Source: Symsagittifera roscoffensis (taxonomy: Eukaryota > Xenacoelomorpha > Acoela > Convolutidae). From it: DNA of 64,000 bases. The stretch is from NCBI RefSeq assembly GCF_963678635.1, contig NC_087068.1, positions 53,840,213 to 53,904,212 of the forward strand. Direction: 5' to 3'. A program made the position numbers and the translations under genes. Shown here piece after piece: positions 9,828-19,218 of the stretch (its first letter is position 1; each line of letters opens with the position of its first letter). The notes under the pieces were generated by a model, which saw only the letters and a list, made by a program, of their open reading frames with translations, had not been told where the DNA came from and did not search any database.

Positions 9828-11605
9828 ATGCCGAACTATACTTCTATCGCAACACTTTTGCCTTGCAGTAGTGCAGAAAAACACTGCGCTCTAAAAGGAA
9901 CTTGAGAAGACATAAGCAAAAAGTTCAAAAGTTGCTTCCTCCTCCACCTTCTCAAACTGTTTGTGACGAGTGTCTCGAATCATTTTAAAGTTTGTCGGAA
10001 GCCCGAGAGCACGTTGGGCAGACCATTAACATGACTTATAAAAGTCATTGCATATAGTGCGGTACAATTTTTCTCGCAGCGGAAAACTATCGACAACATC
10101 TGCTGAAAAAGCACGATTTGCCAGTTTGAGATGGCATTGAGACGCCCTTTTCTACTGCGCCTACGGAAAACGCGTTCAGAAGGAAATTGCCTCGATACGA
10201 TCTCATGATTGGTGAAAATGAAACGGGTTTGCTTCAAGTCAAGATGCAAAACAAGGAAGAATTGTACTCTGTCATACTGTAGGGGGTCAAAGAGGGCCCG
10301 AACAAAACGCACTTCAATGTGAAAGTGGGGATGATCGAAATTTCCACTATGCAAGACGGGGACAATGGAAACTACGAAACACACATTGACAGTGTACTTC
10401 AAAGAATATTAGAATATTTGGGGATCAATACTTGGAATTGATAGAACAAATGGTCAACCAATTCAATTCTTTCTCATGGCAGTAGATGGATTACAGATCA
10501 AATTGGAAAACTGCGAATCAGTTTTGTGGTCATCTCACCAATAAGAGCAGGAATCTACCTCAAGCTACCTGATGCACTTAGTGCTGCTTCTATTCTGCTC
10601 ACGATTATCCACACTAAAGATGATGACCGTTGCTTTATTGCAGCATATCACGTGTATGAGCCGGCATTCTACCCATTATCTAGACGGTGGCTGGAGAAAA
10701 ACAAAGTGTCAATCTACGATCTTGACAAAAAAAAGCTTTGAAAATCAATCAGTAATACAAAATGCCAATAGGTCTGATAGATGTGGACAGATTTGAAAGG
10801 CTGAATAAATGTAAAGTCAACATCTTTCGGTATGAAAAGTCTGCGTGATTTTTAAAAATCTTAAAACCTCCTCATTACTATCCTTCAACTATTCAAACCT
10901 ATTTATGTTTCACATCATTTATAGATATAAAACATAACTTTCTGTCCAGGTTCAACGATGGAAAATTATTGCGCTTAAGAAGTTCGGATAGATTCACTAC
11001 TAATTTGATTGTGGAATTGTTGCTGCTGACAGAACGGTCAAATTTTCACTATGTATTGATAAGTGATTTCCAGAAGCTGGTGGATTATTCGCGTCCTAAA
11101 CTGCAACTTTTCCAATCTGAGATTTGCTGCAAATCTTTCCACACTTGCGTTTCCTTCGAAACTCCTAGAAGACATCAAGAACTGACCTAGACAAAGCTCA
11201 CAATGCCCAAGCCGGGAAAAGTAGACCACAAGTTCAAAAACTTAACAGCCCTTTTTACGTAACCGGAAAAACCCATTTCAATTTGCAGTCACTGCTCTTA
11301 ACACAGTACGGACCGCAACCTGATCTCCGAAATTTAGCACGCAAACAATTGAAATCCTTTACCAGTAGTTGAAATTGGGAAAAAATACTTGCTAAATTTT
11401 GATCTTGAATCAGGACCGAATGTGATGGAAGAATTAATTAGCTCCTTTGAATCGTTAGCGAGACAATTCTACGTGGAGAAAAGGTGGTATTATACTTTCA
11501 CCGATATAACAGGCGAAGAAAAGGGAGGTTGTGATGTTTTTTTTTGGATTAGCGAGAACAATTTTTCTGCGAATAATCAAGTGAAACTTGATCCTTGCCA
11601 TTACT
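9828..11605 (+). pseudogene. Polinton protein-primed DNA polymerase B, 5' part, copy B
   Basis: This is the N-terminal half of the Polinton family B polymerase, broken by stops and frameshifts. In order: a start ATG at 9828; a frameshifted first zinc finger (one C missing near 9866); a second finger with TAG at 10055; a conserved Q-V-K-M-Q-N-K-E-E segment (10234-10262); V-G-M-I-E-I-S-T-M-Q-D (near 10330); the block from L-S-A-A-S to H-V-Y-E-P-A-F-Y-P (10578-10680); NFHYVLI (near 11040), the first part of a Cys/His-rich stretch; and a position that should hold the exonuclease I motif (near 11277), where Asp is replaced by Asn (F-N-L-Q). At about 11605, inside the region corresponding to 20500 of copy D, polymerase sequence stops and major capsid sequence begins. 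Identification rests on this order of blocks, typical of Polinton polymerases, and on the fuller copy at 18473. Confidence 0.75.
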
Positions 11606-11990
11606 TGATCAGTGGGACTGACTATGTTTTTTCGTCGATAGAAAAATTATTGTTGAAGAACTTGGCCCTTTACATTTGTCTTTGTCTTTAAGTAGTGCCA
11701 AAAACGTTTCTCACAACTGCAGGAGTGCCAAGCTGAAAACAAGAGCATGTTTTCAAAAAAGAGCATGTTCGATGAATGATATTAGCAATGAGCATGAACG
11801 AAGTATATTTGGGTACTAACAGGACACATCCTTTCCATTGCCAAATGTTTGGATTGAATTTTTTGGTAGAAGTCAAATTTGCTGCAGGTATTGCTAATAA
11901 TGTCGATTTATGGTTTATGGGAGAGCGTGCATCGACAGTTTATGAGCAATCAGATTAAAAAATTTACCAAAAAAACTCTTCTGACCGAAC
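11606..11990 (+). pseudogene. Polinton major capsid protein, C-terminal part, copy B
   Basis: Immediately after the polymerase fragment the sequence matches the second half of the major capsid gene. It has TDYVFSSIEKLLLK (11618-11660), a frame change, then M-I-L-A-M-S-M-N and Y-L-G-T-N-R-T-H-P-F (11775-11835), and a C-terminal block VEVKFAAGIANNVDLWF followed by G-E-R-A-S-T-V-Y (11867-11945). Compared with a full Polinton capsid protein, a central stretch between F-G-L-N and the V-K-F-A-A block is deleted (near 11855). Copy A has the upstream blocks but not this C-terminus, so the two together cover most of the gene. The sudden polymerase-capsid switch near 11605 indicates a recombination or deletion joining two elements. 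Confidence 0.7.
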
Positions 11991-12914
11991 TTGGATAAAC
12001 TTCAAATGATTGAATATATTCACCGTTGTAAACATTTGAAATATCTGTTAAGAGGTTTTTTTCTGGCAGATTTTGCATGCTTCTCAGTAATGGAAATCTA
12101 CAATACGTTCGTGAATAATAACGTTTCATCCTCAGACCAACTTGCAACTCACTAGTTGCTTTTCGCTCAAGCTGGAGGGCGATATTCTTTGCAGATGATA
12201 TGATTAGCCTCTCATGCATAAACAGGTGACCTACAATGCACGAGGGAACTCAAGTACTGATAATGAACCAAAACAATCAGCCGATTCACTGTTACGCGGA
12301 CTTATTGTATTTATGTTGCTAACTTAGATAGGTTTCAAACTTACTTAGATTTCCAATAGGTTTCAAACTTATTGATCGTGAGTTAATATTTTTTTCTATT
12401 AATGTTTTTGAAAATTTTTTAATTCTTATTTTTTCGAAATTCAATCTTATCAACCACAAAATGTCTTTTTCAACAAGAATAATAGAAACTCGAAAGGTTT
12501 CAGATCAAGTCCTTCGAAATAATTAGGCTTGGCCGTTCGATTAAGCGAAAAATAGCTACTCCGGCGTTGCTCGACTGTGCACTCCTCAGAAACGCCTTCC
12601 GCTGGTGTAGTTACGTTTTTTATCAATAAGGCAAAATAAAAATTTTACTTAAGACTTGAATTTCTTTTCCATGATAGATTTTGCAAACAAAATGCTCAAA
12701 TCAATTTCCTTTCTACCTTACCCAGTTAAAACTTTATGTCAATTATTCTAGAAAACTCAGCATCATTCCAACATTCAAAAAATTAGTAAGGGGTTCAGTT
12801 GTTAAGTTGGTAATCTTGTCAGTTTGAGTTTAAACGGATCTATTCTGTGAGCCAAAGCGAACTTGAGGCAATCGTCTGCGATTTTGAACACCACTAACAT
12901 CTATATTGTTCATA
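11991..12914. other. No confident gene; short minus-strand frame
   Basis: Downstream of the capsid tail a minus-strand frame of 89 residues (12219-11950) overlaps the end of the capsid gene. It has a basic, Leu-rich composition and matches nothing I recognise. The rest (12240-12914) is AT-rich, with a locally repeated phrase AGGTTTCAAACTTA near 12330-12372. Similarity to the 2.9-kb module starts at about 12915. Confidence 0.35.
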
Positions 12915-13070
12915 GAGTTATATTTCACAGCCATTTTCGATCTTTCTAACAGAGGGCCGGACAACTGAAATTTGGAACAACCGAAAACTTAAACATTAAA
13001 GGGTCGGAAGAAGACAAGGCACGACAAATGCTTTTGAGGTCACCTATTTTTAAGTAAATTGGTAGTCTCT

Positions 13071-14249
13071 TTAATTAGTTAGGATGGGACGATACCGCAA
13101 AATTTGCGTTTGAAGCGAAGACAGAGAAGTTGGATTCATGATTAGGGATGAAAAAATTGTAATTTTAACGGATATGTTTGAAAAAATCAGGAGATTGCTC
13201 ATTCGTTGCTTCAACCATTGCTTAAATTTTTTATAGAATTTTAAAAAATTTAAATGGTACAAACCCCGGCAAATGTCATCGTTTTCACGTTCGCCTTCCT
13301 GTTCCAAGCATGAACATTTTTTCAGATTTGTATCGTTTTTCAAAAATTTTCCGATCATCCATCTTAGATTTTTTGGGTAATTTTTCGCCAAGGACTCGAA
13401 TTTGCCAGTTGACAAGATTACCTCTTGACGATAATTAAAAATTCCTTCCTGGTCTTGTTGTACAATCTGATAGTTATTCTACCGGTCTGTGCAAACGTAC
13501 CGGTCTTTCTTAACGTATTTGAAGCGAATCTGTACTTTTTCATCAGTTAAAGGTATATCCTGAAAATGATCGAAATATCCAATATCCAATTCATAGGAAA
13601 AGTACAGAATAATTGAAAAACAATCGACTGGTTTTTAGTCAGGTTGAAGAATGACTGATCACAGCATACAAGACAGATCATGCGTTCCCAAGGCCAAAAC
13701 TTATGTCACAACTTTATGAGCGCCTTGAGTCAGAATTAATAGGTTTTAAACGATAAACCACATTTAGTAAAAGTACTTAATGCTTACCCTCGGGTAAATT
13801 TTAAAATTTTTTTCAGGTTTTTCATCTCGACGGTTAATTTGGTGACTCCTATTGATCATGGTAATAAATCTTTAACAGCATGAAAAAGAATGTGTGGCAA
13901 ACTAGCAGGTTAAAGTGAAACTGAGAGTTTTCGCCCTTAGCCCCTATAACATAGCTATCACATAAATTCGAAAAAGTCGAGTTTTCACAAGCCTTTTTAA
14001 GATGACCTCAGGCATCATGCGTAGATAAACAAACAAAACTTGTTAGCGTCACCTAACTGATCAAAATAAGCCATGCCACCCTTTATTGGTTTCGATCATG
14101 TTAACAAATTTTTTCACTCTCTCAATTTCTCTTTGGTACTTTAATCGTTTTGTTTTAACAAAGTCTTCAAACGTCTTCAATTTACAACTAGTTCTCTGGA
14201 GATAATTTCGGTGCCCGAACGAGAAAGAACAGTTATCTACTAAATGCAC
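13071..14249 (-). pseudogene. Degenerate minus-strand ORF of the Polinton module, copy 2
   Basis: Two longer open stretches survive. The first (14249-14061, 62 residues) contains FGHRNYLQRTSCKLKTFEDF and a charged EIERVKKFVNMIE helix. The second (13415-13071, 114 residues) contains GKFESLAKNYPKNL, then a Cys-Leu-Glu-Gln stretch, and F-Y-K-K-F-K-Q-W-L-K-Q. Between them are shifted fragments shared with copy 1, including E-L-D-I-G-Y-F-D-H-F. Keeping the same amino acid phrases in two diverged copies suggests former coding, but shared descent alone could also explain it. No catalytic motif is visible, and the identity is unknown. Confidence 0.3.
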
Positions 14250-14263
14250 ACACGAGAAACAGC

Positions 14264-14279
14264 AGAGAGAGAGAGAGAG
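14264..14279. repeat. (AG)n microsatellite
   Basis: A 16-base AG run, the short counterpart of the run at 7497-7528. Confidence 0.9.
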
Positions 14280-14810
14280 CTTCTTTGTCTCATGCGAGTC
14301 TCCTGATTATGCAGAGTGCAAATCGTACTGGGATATTCAAGCAGCAATGTCTCCCAAGTCATTTGTTAGGGAAGATGTTTCAACTCCATCTCCTGAACAA
14401 TCAACGTTCTATTCGAATGGGCAATTTCATCGGCACAGAGTGCGGAGAAATTTGATATAGCGCCCGATATCAATAAAGGAACGCATCTAAACGCAGCTTG
14501 CTATGCTCCTCAATGTAAAACGAAAACTACAGTTAGGGAGTTTTAATAACATAAGCTAAAAACTAATTTTTTTCTTTCAATAATTATTCCTCAGCTTTTT
14601 TTATTTTTCATTCTTGTTCAAATTGATTAAAATTTTATTACAGTATGAGCTTGTGTATCTTTTCATCTCAGATTTATCTTACGCTGTAGATCAATTAAAC
14701 TTATCCCTGTAATATTTTCGACAAGGCCTTAGATTAAAAAAACTTGCAGAACTAAACAAAAAAATTATAATTATGATTTTTTCGTTAAAATTTTTGTTTG
14801 AGAAAGAATT

Positions 14811-14842
14811 AGAGAGAGGGAGAGAGAGAGAGAGAGAGAGGG
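14811..14842. repeat. (AG)n microsatellite
   Basis: An AG run with one GGG interruption near its start. It is in the same module position as 8067-8097 and 16741-16782. Confidence 0.95.
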
Positions 14843-15544
14843 ATTGGTAAATCCATTTGCTTGTTAGTGAGTCCCGTTTAAAAATTCATTTTGAAGATAT
14901 TGCTTTCTTTTCAAAAGAAAGGTAAACTTCGAATGGTCCACCGTTTTCATGACAATAATCCAACCATATGCTTGGCTTTTTTTGAACACTCGCTGCTCTT
15001 TCTCATCATACTTTGTGCCAAGTGGTTAGCTACGTCTTAAACAAAGTATCAGAGAATATTTTAGTGTATTATGCCATAACTCTGCTTAATATTTCGTTTG
15101 TTTACATGTCTAAGATGTAAAACTGACAAACATGCAAAAACGAAAACGTATGTTTTTTATTCCGAAATTGAACATGGCCGTAAACTCGCTCAAAAGATGA
15201 TATATCATTTGGTCATGAGAAAGAATACTTTATGGTAAAAATGCCTTTTATTTTAATTTTGATTGTGACTCTCAGAACTATTATAGAGATCAAGTAAAAT
15301 TTTGAGTTTGTTTTTAATTGGTTTTAGACCATTTTCCTTATCAAACGGCAGGCGTTCCCGAGGAGCCAGTGACGAGCGTCGCCGAGTTAGCTATTGCACC
15401 CTAAAGCGGACGGCCATGCCTTAATATTTTGAAGGAAATGATATGAAATGCTTCACGGAACACTGATTCACATGAAAGAAACTTTGATTTTGCTATCTTT
15501 TAAACAAATTCAGATGAGTCAGAAAAAATTCTAGGCTTCATTAT

Positions 15545-15765
15545 AGTTCGAGTCATCATAAGCTGAAATTTTATTTGAAAGTTTCAACCAGTCCCCTAAA
15601 ATTTGCCAACTCTCAAAAAAACTTATCGCTATCCCTTAAAAAACAGCATAGGTTTAGAGATGTAAACGCATTATATACAAAACCCTCGCACTTGAGTGAG
15701 GTGATGAGACATATAGAGCTGAAAACTGTAATAAAACCTGTTTTCGACAACTACTTATTGTCAAA
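15545..15765 (-). pseudogene. Minus-strand C-terminal ORF of the Polinton module, copy 2
   Basis: The second copy of the short minus-strand frame is described at 8795-9030 and is best kept at 17449-17667. Here it is broken near 15650-15680 by indels. Immediately to the right, module sequence is joined near 15770 to the middle of a zinc-finger ORF, so the normal spacer and the ORF start are missing. Confidence 0.25.
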
Positions 15766-15777
15766 CTGAATAAGCGC

Positions 15778-16040
15778 GTACGCCAACGGAAAGCGCGTAC
15801 AGAGGTAAATTGCCTGGATACGATCTCATAGTCGGTGAAAATGAAATGGTTTGGCTTCAAGTCAAGATGCAAAACAAGGAAGAAATATACTCCTTCATAT
15901 TGAAGAGGCTCAGAGAGGGCCCGAACAAAGTGCCATTCAAGGTGTGAAAGTGGGGATGTTAAAAACTTCCGCTTTGCATGACAGGGACACTGGAAAATGC
16001 GAAAGGACCATACTTTTTCCTAACACTTACGTTACTTAAG
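15778..16040 (+). pseudogene. Zinc-finger ORF related to pPolB N-terminus, 5'-truncated
   Basis: Only the part after the zinc fingers remains: A-N-G-K-R-V-Q-R, then D-L-I-V-G-E-N-E, then Q-V-K-M-Q-N-K-E-E, and the distinct tail with T-S-A-L-H-D-R-D-T-G-K before a stop near 16038. The tail is the feature that separates this ORF from the true polymerase N-terminus, which continues G-M-I-E-I-S-T-M-Q. It is nearly identical to 18190-18440. The 5' part, including both fingers, was lost in the junction with the preceding module at about 15770. Confidence 0.5.
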
Positions 16041-16067
16041 TAATTACTTACTTAACTTCAAGAAACA

Positions 16068-16415
16068 ATGCCGAACTATACTTCTATTGCAACACTTTTG
16101 CCTTGCCAGTAGTGCAGAAAAACACTGAGCTCTAAAAGGAACTTGAGAAGACATAAGCAAAAAGTTCACAAGTTGCTTCCTCACCCTCCTTCTCAAACTG
16201 TTTGCAACTAATGTCTCGAATCAATTGAAAGTTTGTCGGAAGCCCGAGAACACGTTGAGTTGACCATTGACATGAGTTACAATAGTCATTGTATATAGTG
16301 CCATACATTTTTTCTCACAGCGGAAAACTATCGACGACATCTGCTGAAAAAGCACGATTTGCCAGTTTGAGATGGCAATGAGACGACCTTTTCTACTGCG
16401 CCTATGGAAAACGCG
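16068..16415 (+). pseudogene. pPolB N-terminal fragment, copy C
   Basis: A start ATG (16068) is followed by both zinc-finger segments: C-Q-(TAG)-C at 16104-16115 and C-I-(TAG)-C at 16290-16301, the latter with an L-T-A-E-N-Y and H-L-L-K-K-H helix. The fragment ends near 16415, where it joins module sequence (copy 3) in mid-gene. The join lies just before the segment that would encode the D-L-M-I-G-E-N-E block. It is a product of the same rearrangements that built this cluster. Confidence 0.65.
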
Positions 16416-16740
16416 TTCTAAACGCAGCTTGCTTTGCTCCTCAATGTAAAACGAAAACTACAGTTAGGGAGTTTTAGTAACATAAGCTAAAAACTAATTC
16501 TTTTCTTTCAATAATTATTCCTCAGGTATTTTTGTTTTCCATTCTTGTTCAAATTGATTAAAACTTCATTACAGTATGACCGTGTGTATCTTTTCATCTC
16601 AGATTTATCTTACGCTGTAGATCAATTAAACTTATCTCTGTAATATTTTCGACAAGGCCTTAAATAAAAAAACTTGAAGAACTAAACAAAAAAAATAATA
16701 ATGATTTTTTTTTGTTAAAACTTTTGTTTGAGAAAGAATT

Positions 16741-16745
16741 AGAGA

Positions 16746-16782
<37 letters not shown>
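16741..16782. repeat. (AG)n microsatellite
   Basis: An AG run of about 42 bases with an early GGG interruption, the longest of the three homologous runs. Confidence 0.95.
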
Positions 16783-16783
<1 letters not shown>

Positions 16784-17448
16784 TTGATAAATGCGTTTGC
16801 TTGTTAGTGAGTACCGTTTAAAATTTCAATTTGAAGATATTGCTTTCTTTTCAAAAGAAAGGTAAAACTCGGTTGGTCCACCGTTTTCATGACGATAATC
16901 CAACCATATTCATGGCTTTTTTCGAAAACTCTCTGCTCTCTTTCATCATACTTTGTGCCAAGTGGTTAGCAACGTCTCAAACAAAGTATCAGAGAATATT
17001 TTAGTGTATTATGCCATAACTCTGCTTAATATTTTGTTTGTTTACATGTCTAACATGTAAAACTGACAAACATGCAAAAACGAAAACGTATGTTTTTTAT
17101 TCCGAAATTGAAAATGGCCGTAAACTTGCTCAAAAGATGATATAGCATATGGTCATGAGAAAGAATACTTTATGGTAAAAATGACTTTTTTAAAATTTTG
17201 ATTGTGACTCTCAGAACTATCATAGAGATCAAGTAAAATTTTGAGTTTGTTTTTAATTGGTTTTAGACCATTTTCTTTATCAAACGGCAGGCGTTCCCGA
17301 GGAGTTAGTGACCAGCGTCGCCAGGTTAGCTATTGTACCCTAAAACGGACGGCCATGCCTTAATATTTTGAAGAAAATGATATGAAATGCTTCACGGAAC
17401 ACTGATTCACATGAAAGAAACTTTGATTCAGATGAGTCGGAAAAAATT

Positions 17449-17667
17449 CTAGGCTTCATTATAGTTCGAGTCATCATAAGCTGAAATTTTATTTGAAAGT
17501 TTCAACCAGTCCCCTAAAATTTGCCAACTCTCAAAAAACTTATCGCTATCCTTTAAAAAACAGCATAGGTTTAGAGATGTAAACTCATTATATACAAAAC
17601 CCTTGCACTTGAGTGAGGTGATGAGACATATAGAGCTTAAAACTGTAACAAAACCTGTTTTCGACAA
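17449..17667 (-). pseudogene. Minus-strand C-terminal ORF of the Polinton module, copy 3
   Basis: This is the best preserved copy: 72 residues open from 17667 to a stop at 17449. It starts S-K-T-G-F-V-T-V-L-S-S, contains a short hydrophobic block with two Cys (S-S-I-C-L-I-T, L-N-L-C-C-F), then E-S-W-Q-I-L-G-D-W-L-K-L, and ends D-D-S-N-Y-N-E-A. There is no clear start codon context, and it probably represents the C-terminal part of a longer gene running leftwards on the minus strand. The family is not recognised. Confidence 0.35.
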
Positions 17668-17838
17668 CTACTTATTGTCAAACTCACGGTGGAGTGAATC
17701 TCTCGTTATATACTTCACTTGTCTTTACTTGTAAAACTTTTAATTTTTAGTCGTAGAGTCTTCGTTTTTGCTTCTTCAAAACCAGTTTTACTCCAATCTA
17801 GAAGATTTTCTGAGTGAATTAGAGAAAATCGAAAAACA

Positions 17839-18440
17839 ATGCCGAACTCTACTTCTATCGCAACACCTGTGCCTTGCCAGTAGTGCAGAAAAAGACTAAG
17901 CTCCAAAAATAACTTGAGAAAAGGTAAGGTTGATACAAATTGAGAAGTTCAAAAAAGGCTTCCTCCGCCTCCTCCTCAAACTGTTTGCGATAAGTTTCTC
18001 GTATCATTCGATAGTTTTTTTGGAAGCCCGAGAGCACGTTGAGTTGGCTATTGGCATGACTTTCAATAGTCATTGTATATAGTGCCATACAAAATTTCTC
18101 ACAGCGGAAAGCTATCGACAATATATGCTGAAGAAGCACGCATTGCAAGTGTGAGATGGCGGCATCGAGACGACCTCTGCTACTGCGCCAACGGAAAGCG
18201 CCTGCAGAGGTAAATTGCCTGGATACGATCTCATAGTCGGTGAAAATGAAGTGGTTTTGCTTCAAGTCAAGATGCAAAACAAGGAAGAAATATACTCCTT
18301 CATATTGAAGAGGCTCAGAGAGGGCCCGAACAAAGTGCCATTCAAGGTGTGAAAGTGGGGATGTTAGAAACTTCCGCTTTGCATGACAGGGACACTGGAA
18401 AATACGAAAGGACCATACTTTTTCCTAACACTTACGTTAC
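17839..18440 (+). pseudogene. Zinc-finger ORF related to pPolB N-terminus, copy 2
   Basis: The ATG at 17839 begins MPNSTSIATPVPC. Finger 1 reads C-Q-(TAG)-C at 17875-17886 and finger 2 reads C-I-(TAG)-C at 18074-18085 with an L-T-A-E-S-Y helix. Then follow D-L-I-V-G-E-N-E and Q-V-K-M-Q-N-K-E-E, and the distinct tail with D-R-D-T-G/D-T-L-E-N, ending near 18440. A polymerase start follows 33 bases later (18473). The tandem pair of short ORF plus polymerase occurs also at 9232/9828 and 15778/16068, so it predates the duplications and was probably a feature of the source element. Confidence 0.55.
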
Positions 18441-18630
18441 TTAAGTAATTACTTACTTAACTTCAAGAAACAATGCCGAACTATACTTCTATTGCAACAC
18501 TTTTGCCTTGCCAGTAGTGCAGAAAAACACTGAGCTCTAAAAGGAACTTGAGAAGACATAAGCAAAAAGTTCACAAGTTGCTTCCTCACCCTTCTTCTCA
18601 AACTGTTTGCAACGAGTGTCTCGAATCAAT

Positions 18631-19218
18631 TGAAAGTTTGTCGGAAGCCCGAGAGCACGTTGAGTTGACCATTGACATGACTTACAATAGTCATTGTATA
18701 TAGTGCCATACATTTTTTCTCACAGCGGAAAACTATCGACAACATCTGCTGAAAAAGCACGATTTGCCAGTTTGAGATGGCAATGAGACGACCTTTTCTA
18801 CTGCGCCTGTAGAAAACGCGTTCAGAGGGAAATTGCCTCAATAAGATCTCATGATTGGTGAAAATGAAATGGGTTTGCTTCAAGTCAAGATGCAAAACAA
18901 GGAAGAAATGTACTCTTTCATACTTGAAAGTTTGTCGGAAGCCCGAAAGCACGTTGAGTTGACCATTGACATGACTTACAATAGTCATTGTATATAGTGC
19001 CATACATTTTTTCTCACAGCGGAAAACTATCGACAACATCTGCTGAAAAAGCACGATTTGCCAGTTTGAGATGGCATTGAGACGACCTTTTCTACTGCGC
19101 CTATGGAAAACGCGTTCAGAGGGAAATTGCCTCGATAAGATCTCATGATTGGTGAAAATGAACTGGGTTTGCTTCAAGTCAAGATGCAAAACAAGGAAGA
19201 AATGTACTCTGTCATACT
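18631..19218 (+). repeat. 294-bp tandem direct repeat inside the polymerase gene
   Basis: 18631-18924 is repeated at 18925-19218. The unit of 294 bases is a multiple of three, so the frame is kept, and the second zinc finger with its following segment is duplicated. The other polymerase copies do not show it. Confidence 0.85.

Larger units (their letters stand above)
12915..15770. repeat. 2.9-kb Polinton internal module, copy 2
   Basis: This block is collinear with 6178-9060 over its whole length, including both (AG)n positions. It again follows major capsid sequence and precedes polymerase-type ORFs. Differences are scattered substitutions and small indels, for example the extra bases near 13310-13360. 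Confidence 0.8.
16416..17700. repeat. Polinton internal module, copy 3 (second half only)
   Basis: Matches 14490-15770 and 7740-9060. It begins abruptly after the polymerase fragment. At 17680-17838 it continues through the spacer that copy 1 also has at 9030-9231, leading into the zinc-finger ORF start. This junction with the polymerase region is therefore the native one. Confidence 0.75.

Noticed and set aside
9980-10402. A 140-residue minus-strand ORF
   Set aside because: It is antisense to the polymerase N-terminal region in copy B, like the frame at 18626-19342.
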